From contig CM026403.1 of the NCBI GenBank assembly GCA_014843695.1, positions 48,163,927 to 48,227,926 of the forward strand: a DNA stretch of 64,000 nt. The letters are read 5' to 3'. The notes below the pieces were generated by a model that saw only the letters and a program-made list of their open reading frames with translations, had not been told where the DNA came from and did not search any database. Shown in pieces: positions 34,153 through 46,680 of the stretch (position 1 is its first letter; each line of letters begins with the position of its first letter). Source of the stretch: Archivesica marissinica. Taxonomy: Eukaryota > Mollusca > Bivalvia > Venerida > Vesicomyidae. The translations under genes and the position numbers were made by a program.

Positions 34153-35705
34153 ATGTTGAAAACTTGCATCATGGCAAACGCTCAAGTCGGAGTACGGTTT
34201 ATAGAGAACAGTCGGGGATCTCAGACGCTGGTACACAATGAGTACATGTTCAGTTTGAAGACAAGAAGAGGCGACCGCAGCTACTGGAACTGTGTGAACC
34301 GGGATTGTACAGCGAAGATCAACACACAGAATGGGATTCCAACTAAGATCATGGTGAATCACAACCATCCACAGGACCCTCTCGGAGTTACAGCGAAACA
34401 ACTGTTGAGCAACGTTCGGAAACGAGTGCGAGAGACCATTGAGCCGATACCTGTCATATACGACGATATGTTAGCCAATCTCCGAACACCAGAATGGGAT
34501 GCGGATACAGAGGCTGTCGCCATCAAGTTACCGACATTCTATTCGGCTCGTCCTGCTTTGTACAGGTAAATAATAAGATTTTTTTATGAAAATGCATATA
34601 TAATTTAAGCGGTCTGTTTTTAGTCTGTTACTCTGTATTTACAAAACAATCTTATGTACAGTGAATAATATCCCATATATTTTATTCCATTTCAGACAAA
34701 GGGCGAAACTACAACCTACGTTACCTAAGGTTCGACAAGACGTGACGTTGGATGGAAAATGGACAGAGACAACGGCGGGCGATAAGTTCCTACTCGCGGA
34801 TGATGGGGAAGAAAACCGCATCCTCGTGTTTGCTACGTTGGAGAACTTAATGGAACTCTTCGAGAGCTGACATTTGGTATGTCGATGGGACGTTCTACTC
34901 CAGTCCATCATACTTCTACCAGGTGTACACAATCCATGGTATGGTTGATGGGTACATGTGTACTCTTATATATGCGCTGCTAACGAACAAACGTGAGACC
35001 ACCTACAGACGGCTGTTTGAACTTGTCCAGGGCGCTGGTGACCGACACAACATCGAACTCAAACCAGGAACTGTTATGATGGACTTCGAAGTTGCAGCGA
35101 AACGTGCCGTTATCGCTGTCTATCCGGATGTCACAGTGAGGGGGTGTTTCTTCCATTATTCACAGTGCATCTGGAGGAAGGTTCAGTCATGTGGACTTGT
35201 GACAACCTTCAAAGACAACGACGACTTCAGAATGTTGGTGCGCCGTGCTAGTGTCCTGCCTCTTGTGCCGATCGGACTGGTTGAAGACGTGTGGTTCCAT
35301 GCCCTAGAAAACAACGACAACGACACAGCATCCGTAGTCACGTTCAAGGACTACGTAACGGAGCATTGGGTGGAAGGCGGCGACAAGGCGATGTGGAACC
35401 ACTTTGACAATCCAGGACCACGAACCACAAACCACGTCGAAGGATGGCACAACAAGGTCAATGGTCTGTTGACCCATTCCCATCCAAACATCTACACTCT
35501 GGTAGAATTGTTCCAGAAGGAGCAGGCCGTGAATGAAATCCGTCTACTCCAGCATGCGAATGGTGGGAAACGCCGTCCGAAGAAGATGAAGTACCGCGTC
35601 ATTGAAGACCACCTGGTACAGCTGAAGCAGCGGCTTCTGAATACGGAGCTGGAAGTGACAGAGTACGCCGATGCAGCATCGTATTTGATTAAATTAGGAC
35701 AATAG
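34153..35705 (+). CDS. FLYWCH / MULE transposase (one frameshift)
   Basis: Exon 1 (34153-34565; likely start ATG 34171) encodes a FLYWCH zinc finger: F-x-LKTRRGDRSYWNCVNRDCTA...NHNH. Intron 34566-34695. Exon 2 carries the MULE catalytic domain: IWYVDGTFYSS (first D), MMDFEVAAKRA (second D), GCFFHYSQCIWRKVQ and TTNHVEGWHNKVNG (E). The frame shifts by one base near 34866, between NLMELFES and ADIWYVDG, so about 55 codons before that point are in another phase. The family cuts and pastes DNA (established). Apart from the frameshift the gene is well kept, in line with the clear 8-bp target duplication. Confidence 0.85.
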
Positions 35706-36446
35706 ACAGTAATATCATTCTATCAAATGTGCTAATAGTTTACAGTGATATTGATCAGGAGTTGTTATTCATGTTATTGATCAGGATCTACAATTTTCAT
35801 TAAAGCTTGTTGTTTCATATCAAATGTGCTAATAGTTGACACTAATATTAATCAGTTATTGATCAGGAGCTACAATCTTCAGTGATATTAATCAGGAGTT
35901 GTTATTGGTTATCTACTTCTGACTGATCAGGTTCTACACATTACATGCATATAATAAGTAAAATTCACATGATTGTAAAGCTTGTTGTTTCATAAAAAAG
36001 CTTTACCTTTGTCATCATTAACACTTCTAAATGACTTCTAGATGATCAAGATACAATAAATATATATGTTTAGATGATTTAATAGCTAATAAAGTCTTGT
36101 TTATACACATGTTTGTTTCACTTTTATCCAAAATGTGGTTCGCGTAACTTTTCGCTGTGCAGAATACCAATTTTGACCAATTATCACCAATTAAGTCCAT
36201 TGTTAAACCTAACAATGGTGTCTCACTTTCCCAACATACCAAAACCCCAACTTTCTACCTGAAAACCAGAATGTTGGGAAAGTGAGAACACCGAATGTTC
36301 ATCTTCCCGGGCGCCGTACGACATGCAAGCACCATATGCGCATTCACAACAAGAGGAAGGAAACAGTCTATGGTTGTGCTGTATGTAACATTCATTTGTG
36401 TAAGGACGGCTGTCATGCCATGTATCATTCAGTGCAGGATCAGTGA

Positions 36447-36984
36447 TGTGCCTTGACATAATTGGAATTTGTTAAAGTGTATTTGTGGATTATGGGATTA
36501 TTGTGCTTGGAATAATATGTTTTATGGAATATGGTCGACAAACACATACATAACCGACAAACACGTACCTAACCTGACACTGTGTGTCTGTAATGACATT
36601 TAGTTTGAATACATTTATTTCCAACAATCTGGAGCAGAGCAATATTTAGTAAATAAAACAGTAACTTCAGCAATAACTGCCTGGAATATTTTTTATCAGA
36701 TTTTCGCCAGTGTATATAGTGTAAATAATTTGTGTTAATTTATTCACTTGGATAACAATATTTCCCACCGAATATATGGATAATTACCTTTGAAGTGGTA
36801 AGATGTTTTTATGACCCATTACCCACTGTTGTGCTTGCATTGTTGTATTTTATCATGTGCATGCCTCTATTATGTTTGATGATTTTTACAGCAGTGAAAA
36901 GGTAAAAGTGTCTTCTTTCCAGATGTCTTTACTTGATAGAAATATCTTGAAAAAAGGGACATATAGCTATATATACAAGGTACC
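36447..36984. other. Non-coding stretch
   Basis: AT-rich sequence downstream of the piggyBac stop, probably including that element's 3' end. No gene recognised. Confidence 0.3.
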
Positions 36985-37277
36985 TGGACATAACGGACCC
37001 TGGACATAACGGACCCGGACATAACGGCCCCGATTGTGGACAGAACGGCCCCGATTTCGGGACAGAACGGACCCCGTCATTGGACAGAACGGACCCCGTC
37101 ATTGGACATAACGGACCCCGTGTTTGGTCAACACTGACAATCAATATATTGTCAGCGATCAAACATATTCATGCTAATTCTTAATTAATGAGCATGAAAT
37201 TATGTCCTTTACCACTAATTTTCGATAATCTATCATGACTATAATATACATATTCAAGTACGTTGTTCTTTTTTCAG

Positions 37278-39833
37278 AATAAGTGACACAGATGGAGGCG
37301 ATGCTAATGGTCCAAATGATACCACCACGTTCGATGTCCCACGACCTCATCGATCACTAGTTGCTGAAGAACCTGAAATGTGAGTATTATTCTACATAAG
37401 TCATACGCATCATAGTATACATTTCTGCATTACAGTACCAAGTGTGTGTAATCTACAGTTTTCAAGTAATATATTAATTTCTAGTATTTCATTGTTGCAG
37501 GTCTATTGCTGATGACACGGTAAACATTGACGATATTCGGACTTTGGAGGCGGAAACCAATTTCGAACTTGTAGAAAATGGATCTGGCAAGGGAAAACGG
37601 AAACTAGTATCTAGCGACGGATACGCCTATGTATACAAACGGACTTGGGTCAACGGCAGCGTGGATTGGAGATGCAGTGTAAGGGGGAAATCATCTGGAT
37701 GTCCAGCTTCAGTGAAACAGAACGGCGACAATTTCCAAAGTTCAGGTCGCGACCACAACCACACCTCCAAACCTGGATTATTGACCTCGGTGAAGTTAAA
37801 AACAGAGGTATGTGTTATATTAAACATTTTCATTTTATTATATCAAATTAATTCGTGGACACATTTTCAGTAAATGACGTCGAAAGTTGTTGCAAATCCA
37901 TTTCATAATGATTGGCGAACCATGTAGGCCCTGATCAGACTGCGCGGTTGCCGAACATGATTTCGAAATGAGTGATATATTCCGAAATGATGTTGAAAGT
38001 TGGTGATACTGTGATGTCTTGTCATATGCATACGTTGAATAATGTATGAACTCATTTGTTATCACGAAACTTCACACTTGCACACATTGTTTTGTCGGTG
38101 TTTTTTTTCCATAAAATAATGGCAACGTAATTATTAATCTTATTTGTTCTACTTCAATTAGGTGAAAGCAGCAGCTCGTTCAGATCTTTTCGAGTCGGCA
38201 CAGACGCTCGTTAGGAATGTCACTGTCCAGCAAGACAACGCTGATCAACCTGAGGGTTCCCGTCCAAGTCAAGGAGGGCTTATCAAGATGTGTAACAGAA
38301 CTAGGCAAAAAACCCGACCAGATGACCCAGCTGATTTAATGTTTGAGGTAAATATTCAAATTTCATCATGGCTACATGATTTTACCGTGTTATGTCTCTG
38401 TCGAAATTGGCTCTGTTGCTATATACAATAAATTGATTGCCCTCGAAATGTGCTCTGTTAAAAATATACAATAAACATGTACATACTGTTGGCGTAATGT
38501 AACTATATTTTCTTTCATTATAGTTAGATGAAGACTTCTTGGACGATAACATAAAAGAGCCATTCTTCCGGAAAGATGTCCATGTCGGCGAGAGGAGACA
38601 TCTCGTATTTGCAACCCAGAAGCAACTAGATCTCCTGTCCAAGGCAAAAACGTGGTATATTGACGGTACTTTCAAAGTTGTTAAACGCCCATTCTACCAA
38701 CTACTATCCATCCATGCCTTTGTGAAGTCCGGCGAGAATCTGAAACAGCTGCCACTGGCCTTCATTCTGATGTCTGGAAAGAAGAAACGGGATTATAAAA
38801 AGGTACATGCAAACGCTCACGAGTCAAATTTAGATTATGTAATTACTTCAACATTTCCCAATGTATATACTTGTAGTTATGCATCATTCAATATTTAACT
38901 CCGGATTTTTCGTTTCAGGTGTTCAAGGCTGTAGTGGACATATTGCCATCAACAAACGTGACGAAGGGGTGACTTCCTTCGTCGCAGACTTTGAGGTTGG
39001 AATTTGGCAAGCACTCAGGAGTGTCTTTGACGATCCAGAGATACATGGATGTGCGTTCCACTTCGGTCAGGCGTTATGGAGGAAGGTACAAGAGAAGGGA
39101 CTGCAGGTAAATATGATCGAAAGTTAATAATAAACACACCATTTGTATTGGATTATATCAATAACATAACATATTATCACCATATGTTTAAGTTGTATGT
39201 ATGTCTTTTGACTAAATAATGAGTTGTAAACTAAAGTATTTTCCTTATCTTGAATATAAAACATAGCGTTGTTACGAACAAACTTGCCAATTCATGAATT
39301 AATAAATTGTGTTTTATCTTGCATTTAAGGTCGCATATGCATCCAGGGACAGTGTGCATACACTTCTGCGAAAGGTGTTCGCTCTCCCGCTGCTTCCCGC
39401 TGATGATATCCGGCCGGCCTTTGAGGAGCTCCTTGGAAAAGTCGCCCCAGATGCAGATGCCATGGTGAGCTTCTTTGACTACCTGGATAATACATGGATG
39501 ACAAACGAGGTGTGGCCGATTGACTCATGGAGTGTGTACGGGCGATCAATCCGCACAAATAATGATGTCGAGGGATGGCATAATCGTCTGAATCGTCGCG
39601 CAAAGAAAGGGAATTTATCATTCTATATGTTGGTGACCTTGTTGTTCGACGAGTCCAGAGACATACCCCTCCAATGCAAACTTGTGAAAGAGAGCAAGCT
39701 GCGCAGATATCAGAAGAAATCGACTAAAATGATTCAGAGTCGCCTGATGAAGATTTGGGAAGAGTATGGGGAGCACGTCATCACAACTAGTGAACTTCTG
39801 AAGAAATGCAGCCGCATCTATGGACCTAACTAA
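37278..39833 (+). CDS. Multi-exon FLYWCH / MULE transposase (one G-run frameshift)
   Basis: Six exons join in phase at GT/AG sites: 37278-37379, 37501-37807, 38162-38347, 38524-38802, 38919-39106 and 39330-39833. Any earlier exon with the start was not found. Exon 2 holds a FLYWCH finger ([20 protein letters not shown]...C...HNH). Exon 4 starts the MULE domain with [20 protein letters not shown]. Exon 5 has [13 protein letters not shown] and [15 protein letters not shown]. Exon 6 has [14 protein letters not shown] (E). The only defect I see is in exon 5, where four G at 38966-38969 would need to be five to join NVTK with GVTSFVADF. That may be a sequence error or a true lesion. It resembles the gene at 34153-35705 in domain order but has more introns. 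It lies between TIRs and is probably the element's own transposase. Confidence 0.85.
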
Positions 39834-39949
39834 CTATATACAGAATGTATTCACGTCATATCAAGCATTTATATGCGATATATGTACTGTTGATTAGTAA
39901 TATTATGTGCTGACATATATAGTTTATTCAACTATCATTTTCAAAGACG

Positions 39950-40475
39950 GGATATATTTCCACAAGATGCTTTTAAATCCGTGAAACGAATTACAAGCAT
40001 GGAGTGAAATAAATACGATATTTCAAAACAATAGTTAAATAAATTATATGTTACTACTCGATCGTTGTGCAAGTGAATTTGATACTTAGTATAGGTTATG
40101 TATATGTGCTACATGTATGTACTATTAAATTGATTAGCGATATTAATGACATTATGTGCTGATATATATAATTTATTCAACTGTCAAAGACGGGATATAT
40201 TTCCACAAGATGCTTGTAAATCCGATAAAGAACCGATTGCTGAGTTTCTTTAGGATAAATTATTTATCGGAATTACAAGCATAAGGGAAATAAATCCCGT
40301 ATTTTAAAACGATAGTTAAATAACTTGTATATTACTCATCGTTGTGTAAGTGAATTTGATACAACTATCATTTTCAAATATATTTGCCCTCGAATTTATT
40401 GCCCTCGAAATGCTTGTAAATCCGATAAAAAAACGTGCGCGGACCGGAGTTTCTTTATCGGAATTACAAGCATGG
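39950..40475. repeat. Three diverged tandem units with a hairpin in each
   Basis: Units about 220-240 bases apart. Each ends with a fold-back like ATGCTTGTAAATCCGATAAA pairing with TTTATCGGAATTACAAGCAT (cleanest at 40409-40472). Shared text: GACGGGATATATTTCCACAA and ATTATGTGCTGA. Confidence 0.7.
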
Positions 40476-41359
40476 AAGAATTTGATCAGAAATTATCTAC
40501 ATATTTCGACAAGGTATGTCCAGGTTTACTTCATTTATGAGGACATATATATTCTGTTCACTATATTCTTGACTTATGTAGTAAGTTATTGCATGTCCGA
40601 TATTTGCCGATATTGATAACGTAAATCAGTGATAGTTTCCGTAAATGACGCAAAAAAAGGTTGCTGAACAATTAAAACATTCAAACCCGTTTGAACATTT
40701 TAATTAATTTGACATCATTTACGGAAAATATTGTAGTATTTAAAAAGTAATATCCGCACAAACGGAATTAAAACTGCATTGCATTATGTTAATTAACATT
40801 TGTTTTTTATGTGAATAAAAGATTATCACTAGATTAATACACATATTTATTTTGTTGTTGTAATTTGCTAGCCAATTAAGAAGGACACCTGTGATGTGTG
40901 ATGTGCCAATTATAGTGTTTGCTTGTTATGACACTGAATCCATCTACTCAGGAAATGTAAATTCAACAGTTTGTCGAGGTGTGAATAACAAATTCCAAAG
41001 TACAATACACACCATGTCAAAGGTTCATTATTGGAAATATACTAGGTTATGCTTGTTTTTCTAACAATCACAAACTGAAATTCCGGCAATAATTTAGGTA
41101 GAAAAAAAAAGTCTGGTATGCTTTTTATCTGGTCTGTTTATCAAAGACGGGTCCGTTATGACCAGAAATCGGGTCCGTTATGTCGAGAAATCTGACCAAA
41201 AGATGTTCTGTATTGACCAAACACGGGGTCCGTTATGTCCAATGATGGGGTCCGTTCTGTCCAATGACCGAAATCGGGTCCGTTTTGTCCAAAATCGGGG
41301 CCGTTATGTCCGGGTCCGTTATGTCCAGGGTCCGTTATGTCCAGGGTCCGTTATGTCCA

Positions 41360-41711
41360 TAATTCATATACAACATACCCTGAAAAATCTAGCATGGCTG
41401 TATCTGTCTCAATACCCAGATATTAGGACATTCATTGTCTTTATAACCTAATTGAAAAAGACAGGCTTACCATACAAATATGAGTTTGATACTGTTAGAA
41501 AGAGAATTTTATTCTCTACAAACTTTACATTGACCAAAATTCAGATTAATGAAGATTTCATTCAGTAATTTTGCTCCAAACAGGGAAGGTATATTTTTCA
41601 TCAATATCTCCAATAACCCATATCAGGACAGACTCTGACCATTGATTGTTTATCTATTGGTTATTGATTATCAGTGTACTGATAATCTATAGACAGTGGT
41701 ACATGATTCTA
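41360..41711. other. Non-coding stretch
   Basis: No gene recognised. It lies between the MULE end and the 3' end of the minus-strand transposase gene. Confidence 0.3.
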
Positions 41712-42831
41712 TCAATATTCTGTGGAGGAAAGAGTTAAAGTAGCGCCTCTCCCACTCAACAACCTTCTAATGGTGAACTCCTTGTCTGCCATCACATAGT
41801 CACCAGGTTCTATAAGGTCCAAAACACCTGAAAGTTTAGTTATTTCCACATCTGACATGCATCCTGTGTATAATGAAGAAATAAATGTAATTGCACCATG
41901 AGGAGCCACACCTAGCAGACATTTGAATGTATTAGTACCTTTATAGTTTGAGTATGATTGTGAATTAAATACAAATGAAGAAGGCGTTTGAATTCTAATT
42001 TCCGTACAGTCGATGACAACTCTTGTATTGGGATATAGTATTCTGAATGGTTCAGGCATGAGTCTTTGTATTTCTGTTTTTGGCAACCATATAGGAATCG
42101 ATCCTAGCACAAAATACAGAAAGTTAACCCATGTTACTATTTTTCTGCTGACTGTTGCGACCGAACAGTTAAACCTAACAGACAGATCTTGCTCTAAGTC
42201 TGCATAAAAACAAACAATTCATCAATCAAAATCATTGATCGTTTACGTCCAGCTAGGCTAATTGACCTTTCTGCAAACGCTACAGGCGCTACATAGTTAA
42301 AGGTGCTCGCTGTAACCACTCGAGACAAGCTATCTAACAAAATGGCGTCTAACGCAGACCTGCATCGAGTTAATCTAGATAAAATTCCGTCGAATTTCTC
42401 GGTTTTATTTCACCCAGATAAGAATATCTCGTTGAAAGCAAGAAGGCATGCGTTTAGGTTGGACTCGACCCTATGCCTCCTAGAAGACTCGAACATTAGG
42501 CCCAAAAACTGAACACCAGTACATTCACTGAGCTAATATGGGAATCCCACAGCTCTGCACATGCATGGGTACTATTACTACTATCTGATCCCTAGTCCAC
42601 ATCCACGACAATATGTATGAACCACATGTATAATTTTAATCACCATTATACTCACATATCTCTTGTGAACAGTAGATCTATAAATGCAGAATATATTTTT
42701 TCGAAATATTTTATTATGCATAAATAAATTAATTTCTACTTACTTTTGTGCAAATATATCTGTTTGCATTAATTTTGGATGTATTCAGCTGGTCGTTTGG
42801 TCGTCCACACAACTTAATTCACCTTAGACAT

Positions 42832-43470
42832 GTTTCAATATTTGTCTTAGGTTTTGGAAATGGCACGAATTTAACGTCATCTATCAATCGATCTGGATAT
42901 CTACTATCACTGTCACACAGCCCGTAACTACATCTTTTCACCATTGTCAATGACAGACAGCATTAATTATGTAATTATTTTTCAAAAAATAATTTCAGAT
43001 TACAATGACTCGTTATCAGATTTTATTAAAATTTTACTAAATAACTCGTTTGTCTGACAGAACGATAAAACAATGACTTGGTGTAGTAATCAATACTATA
43101 ATTATGTGCACACATTTTATAATTCACCAATTAGCACAATCAGTGCTAAATTCCGATGTGCAATACTTTGATCTTGATAATAGCAGTAGGCCCCTATCGG
43201 GATATTAGAAATCGGCGGTCTCTGTGATGTACCGGTAGTCGGTAAGTTGTTGATTACTCCTAATAAACAGTGTGACACGCTTAAATTTGATTGCTGTGTT
43301 TGCAAAAAAAGAATGACTATATGGGGTCAGTCGGGGTTTTTATAGATGCATTGTTTTTAAAGCAGCTGTCTGGTATTTTGTGGTTCATATACACACTTTT
43401 AGATTTGTCCAAGGATTTTGAAATGGCTTGAATTTAACGTCGATCACCAGGATATCGACTAATTTTGTAA
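42832..43470. repeat. Diverged direct repeats in the transposase intron
   Basis: About 42832-42905 and 43398-43470 share TTGTC, AGG.TTTTG.AAATGGC, GAATTTAACGTC and GGATATC. A short plus-strand frame at 42341-42511 (MASNADLHRVNLDKIPSNFS) is not recognised. Confidence 0.5.
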
Positions 43471-44106
43471 TATAACTAACCCACACACCAAAGCTACACA
43501 TTTTCAACATTATTAAAATAATTTTAAACCTGTATTTTCGATCAAATTCACGCCTTTTCAAATTTGTCTACTCGTTACTAGTTTGTCTAATATGCATTGT
43601 TTGTCTAACAAGATGGCGGCGATAAACCGTTGCCGGGGGTGTGCGCGAATGGTGCGATGCGATTGGCTAACGCCAGCTGTCAATCAAAACCGGCAGAAAG
43701 GTCAATTGTTTCACTGCCTTTGTAATATGCACGTTGCATGTTCTGAGCTGTAGGCTGAATGCATTGGAAAAAACATCAGAAATGCGGAATATGATGGAAA
43801 TCCGGTATAAAAATTTATCATCGAATCATCGGAAGAAAACCTATTCATTCCAAACCGTTCCATTTTTAGTTGATTTTTTAACTGTTCACATTCTTCAGAT
43901 TTTACTTTCAGTTGTTCTTCTAGGTTGTCATCCTTGTGTAATGTATGATCTGTTTCCATACGTTCTGTTGCTATGGAAGGCAGCTGGTGCAGATCATCAT
44001 AAAGCTGAAAGTTGAAAATGTATTATTACAACAATAATAATAATCACTTATGCAACACATTTTATATTCTCAATAGTTTAAATAAAATAGTTTATACAAA
44101 TTTATT

Positions 44107-44335
44107 TAAGCTCGATTGCGAAACAAGTTCTTTCAACTTATATTAATCACTCTCGAGACCTCATTCCTGATGGAATCCATCGCCACGAGGGAGATAGAAG
44201 AATCAACGTGGAATTTAAATGCCTTACCTAAGGGCATAATCATAACGGCTCCAGCGGGGCTCGAACTCTGGACCGTTCGCACCTGAAGCGAACGCGCATC
44301 CACTGAGCTATAACGACTTCCACTTAATCGTTGCA
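44107..44335 (-). repeat. tRNA-derived SINE, family S1
   Basis: On the minus strand: GTCGTTATAGCTCAGTGGAT (box A), GCGTTCGCTTCAGGTGCGAA, AGTTCGAGCCCC (box B), then a body and the tail TTATATAAGTTG-like module. The head is nearly tRNA-like, but the 3' acceptor half runs into the SINE body. Confidence 0.75.
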
Positions 44336-45142
44336 CAATAAAATAAGGAATATATTGTGAACATGTGTTTTAAATCAATACCTTTCACTAGTCTCGTCCC
44401 CTTCTGACCTAACGGGTGCCAGTTCCTTTCTTTTCAGTGCTTGTCGTGGGGTTGACACTTCGGTCCAGTTGAACAATGAAGGAATTGCATCTTTTTTCAG
44501 TCTTCGTTTTACTGGTGTCCACTTGTAATCATCTGCTTTGAAATGTGTTGAGCACACAACTGTTGATGCTGTGATCTACAAAACAAATGTGATTTTTATA
44601 AGTTGTATGGTACATGTATCTTGAGCAAATACATTTAATCAGCTACCCAGTTGGTTTCATAATTGAGGCAAAAGAAATTCCATTTAATAGTTCTTTATTC
44701 TAACTGATATAATGATTTTGTAAGGATATAAGTAATATTTAAGTTGTCAAATGTTCATTGCATTTAGAAGCAATATTGTGGAATAAACGAACTAGTAATG
44801 TATTGAAATGCAGTTGCAGTATTATCTTAGTCAATAATGTGAATTTAAAATAATATTTACCTTAAATAATGGCCCTTCATCTCTTCTTATTTTTATTATC
44901 CTTGTCTTTTGGAATAGCATGAAAATGCAAAATATGATCATATCTACTATCAGAAGTACATAAAGGAACACAGCAATGCCGTGCTGATTTACTTTCAGCC
45001 ATGTGTGTTTATATCTAGAGCCTCATTCTGATAATGGAATCTCAGGTATGCATATAATTTGAGAGAGGCCTATTGTGTTTGTGGTGCATCTGTGGCATTT
45101 GTGTTCATTTGAAGAAGACTTTTTGTGAATTTATTTCAGTAC

Positions 45143-46145
45143 TAGGGGTGTAACGATGCATCGAAATATCGATGCATCGCAATAGACAGCGTCACGATAG
45201 TCAACCATCAATGGTAAATATGACCATCGATAGTATTGACTATTGCGGCAGTACTATCGCAATAGTTTCGATAGTTGCCAGGGGTGGCGAAATCAATAGC
45301 CCGAGTATATTTTCGAATGTAACTTGTCCGTGGACAAGTAAAAATTAAAATACCGGCGAGTGCATTTACTTCATGTTCCCATGGCATTGAAATCGTATTT
45401 TAATGAGAAAGCATCGGCGAATGTTCTTGTTTATTTTCCTGCGGAACTTCCGCAATGAACACAAGCCAGCCGACAACGGTGGCGGACAATTCCCAGCCGA
45501 CAATAACCTGAATAAGAACCGGAAATGTCGAGAGTTATCGCCCGTCACATAAAAACTGTGTAAAATGCGGTGGGTATGTAATTTATTTTCCGCTCAAAAC
45601 AAGCCAGCTGTCAATAAGAAAAACTACTGTCGAAAATGGCTTCTTTGGTATTGAATAGTGAGCAAAGTAGGCGATGTGACCCCCATAATCCCGGGTATGG
45701 GTAATTTAAAGTGCTATAGCGCATGCGTCCATTACAAGTATACTACGCGGTCGCTAAATCGATATACGGGAACGAATACGTGACGCAGCCTTATTATTGA
45801 AGACGACAGGTAAACAATCATGTAACTTAGCGGGACTGTGTATCGATTTTTAAATAAGGTTGTTTATGTTATTTAAAAAAATAAAGTTTGGATATACGGG
45901 CAAGTGGGTTTTCACTACGGACAAGTAAATTAGTGCAGTGTGTTTGATGTCATGATAATAAAAGAAAAAATTGCATGCTAATAAATAAATACACAAAACT
46001 TGTGTATTCCATGCGAAACAGAATATTTTTAAAATTAATATGTATTTACACAATACTATTGCAATAGTCCTACAACTATCGCAATACTATTGCAATTGTA
46101 TTTTAACTATCGCAATAGTAAAATTGACCCCAATAGTCACCCCTA
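45143..46145. mobile_element. Non-autonomous hAT element
   Basis: Ends TAGGGGTGTAAC and TCACCCCTA; 8-base duplication TTCAGTAC (45135-45142, 46146-46153). The first 136 bases are nearly identical to the left end of the hAT transposon at 61608. Clustered CTATCGCAATAG words occur at both ends. From 45281 it switches to CAGGGGTGGCGAAATC, which looks like the start of another hAT-type insertion. Confidence 0.85.
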
Positions 46146-46434
46146 TTCAGTACTACTTGCCCCAGCGCATTGATGAGTAAACAGCCCTACACGACAGCTA
46201 TGATCCATACGCATTCCATTTTCAACCGGTGTTTGTTTACATTTGAAAATTGTGAAAAACTGTGATGGTGATGCCATGACTTGCTTGTCTAACAGCAAGT
46301 AGCAGCCCTGGGCCCCGTTTTATCAACGGACGTAAGTCAGTCTTAGTTAAGATTATTGCTTAAGACCGAGTTACGCCGTCGTAACCTCTTAGTTAAGACC
46401 ACGGTCCGTTTTATCAACAAATAGTTCGACTGGT

Positions 46435-46680
46435 TCGATGCAGTCGCAACTTCGGAAAAAGTCTTTAAAATGGCGGCCGAATCAGCAGAATCCGTGCATC
46501 AGAGAGGTGATGCAAGAATATTCAGGGCCCGTAGAGACATTGGAGACGTGTGACACCAATATCCTTTCCCGATATCGCAGGACGAGGCTATGGGTTGTCT
46601 TGCTTGTGGATATGGTGGGGGAATGACTTGGACAAGGGGACGAACCGCTCTCATTCGATACCCGGTTTGACCTAGGTAAA
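46435..46680 (+). pseudogene. Harbinger transposase N-terminal fragment
   Basis: Across frames it reads ARIFRARRDIGDV, DTNILSRYRRTRLWVVLLVD and then DLDKGTNRSHSIPGLT, like the start of animal Harbinger transposases (F-R-R-D..., RYRL, helical region). At least two frame changes. Confidence 0.55.

Larger units (their letters stand above)
33534..36291 (+). mobile_element. FLYWCH-MULE element 1
   Basis: Ends GGTTTGTATCTCACTTTCCC and, inverted, GGTGTTCTCACTTTCCCAAC; a second TCTCACTTTCCCAACAT lies inside each end. Target duplication GAATGTTC (33526-33533, 36292-36299), 8 bases, as expected for MULEs. It encodes one transposase (34153-35705). Confidence 0.9.
32666..36446 (+). pseudogene. piggyBac-type transposase gene, split by a MULE
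   Basis: The left part (32666-33466) encodes the DDE_Tnp_1_7 core: QYMPATPIKRGVKVWMLCDA (D37), LFFDNFFTG (D83), CGTIRINRQGFP, NKYMGGVDLHDQL (D193) and WWRYLFWFMLN. All three catalytic Asp are present. The N-terminus is short, about 16 acidic residues before QYMP, so some 200 residues are missing upstream. After KRKR there is a stop-bearing stretch or a 43-base intron with GTGAGT and AACAG ends. The frame resumes ENVTLHVNV, is cut by the MULE at 33534-36291, and continues at 36300 with HLPGRRTTCKHHMRIHNKRK and YGCAVCNIHLCKDGCHAMYH, the Cys-rich C-terminal zinc finger of this family. Removing the MULE and one GAATGTTC restores the frame. Confidence 0.85.
36985..41359 (+). mobile_element. FLYWCH-MULE element 2 with tandem-repeat TIRs
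   Basis: Left end (36985-37136) is about seven tandem units of TGGACATAACGGACCC and variants. The right end (about 41145-41359) is about nine units in the opposite orientation. The outermost bases are TGGACATAACGGACC and their complement. It holds a six-exon FLYWCH-MULE gene. I find no target duplication. A tandem repeat with hairpins lies at 39950-40475. Confidence 0.8.
41712..45002 (-). pseudogene. THAP / DDE_Tnp_4 transposase gene (ISL2EU type), decayed
   Basis: Minus-strand exons: 45002-44861 (MAESKSARHCCVPLCTSDSR then IPKDKDN and, in a shifted frame, KIRRDEGPLFK), 44575-44382 (TVVCSTHFKADDYKWTPVK, RRLKKDAIPSLFNW, completing a THAP finger), 44004-43711 (coiled coil, then RFSSDDSMINFYTGFPSYSA) and 42199-41712 (DLSVRFNCSVATVSRKIVTW helix-turn-helix, VVIDCTEIRIQ, SNYKGTNTFKCLLG, DYVMADKEF). 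The first two catalytic Asp are present. The protein stops at LTLSSTEY before the Glu motif, so it is truncated. Exon 1 has a frameshift in an A-rich run. THAP plus DDE_Tnp_4 is the ISL2EU plan (established). A SINE sits in the intron at 44107-44335. Confidence 0.8.

Noticed and set aside
36985..37136. CRISPR or satellite array
   Set aside because: The same units occur inverted at 41145-41359 around a MULE gene, so they are terminal repeats.
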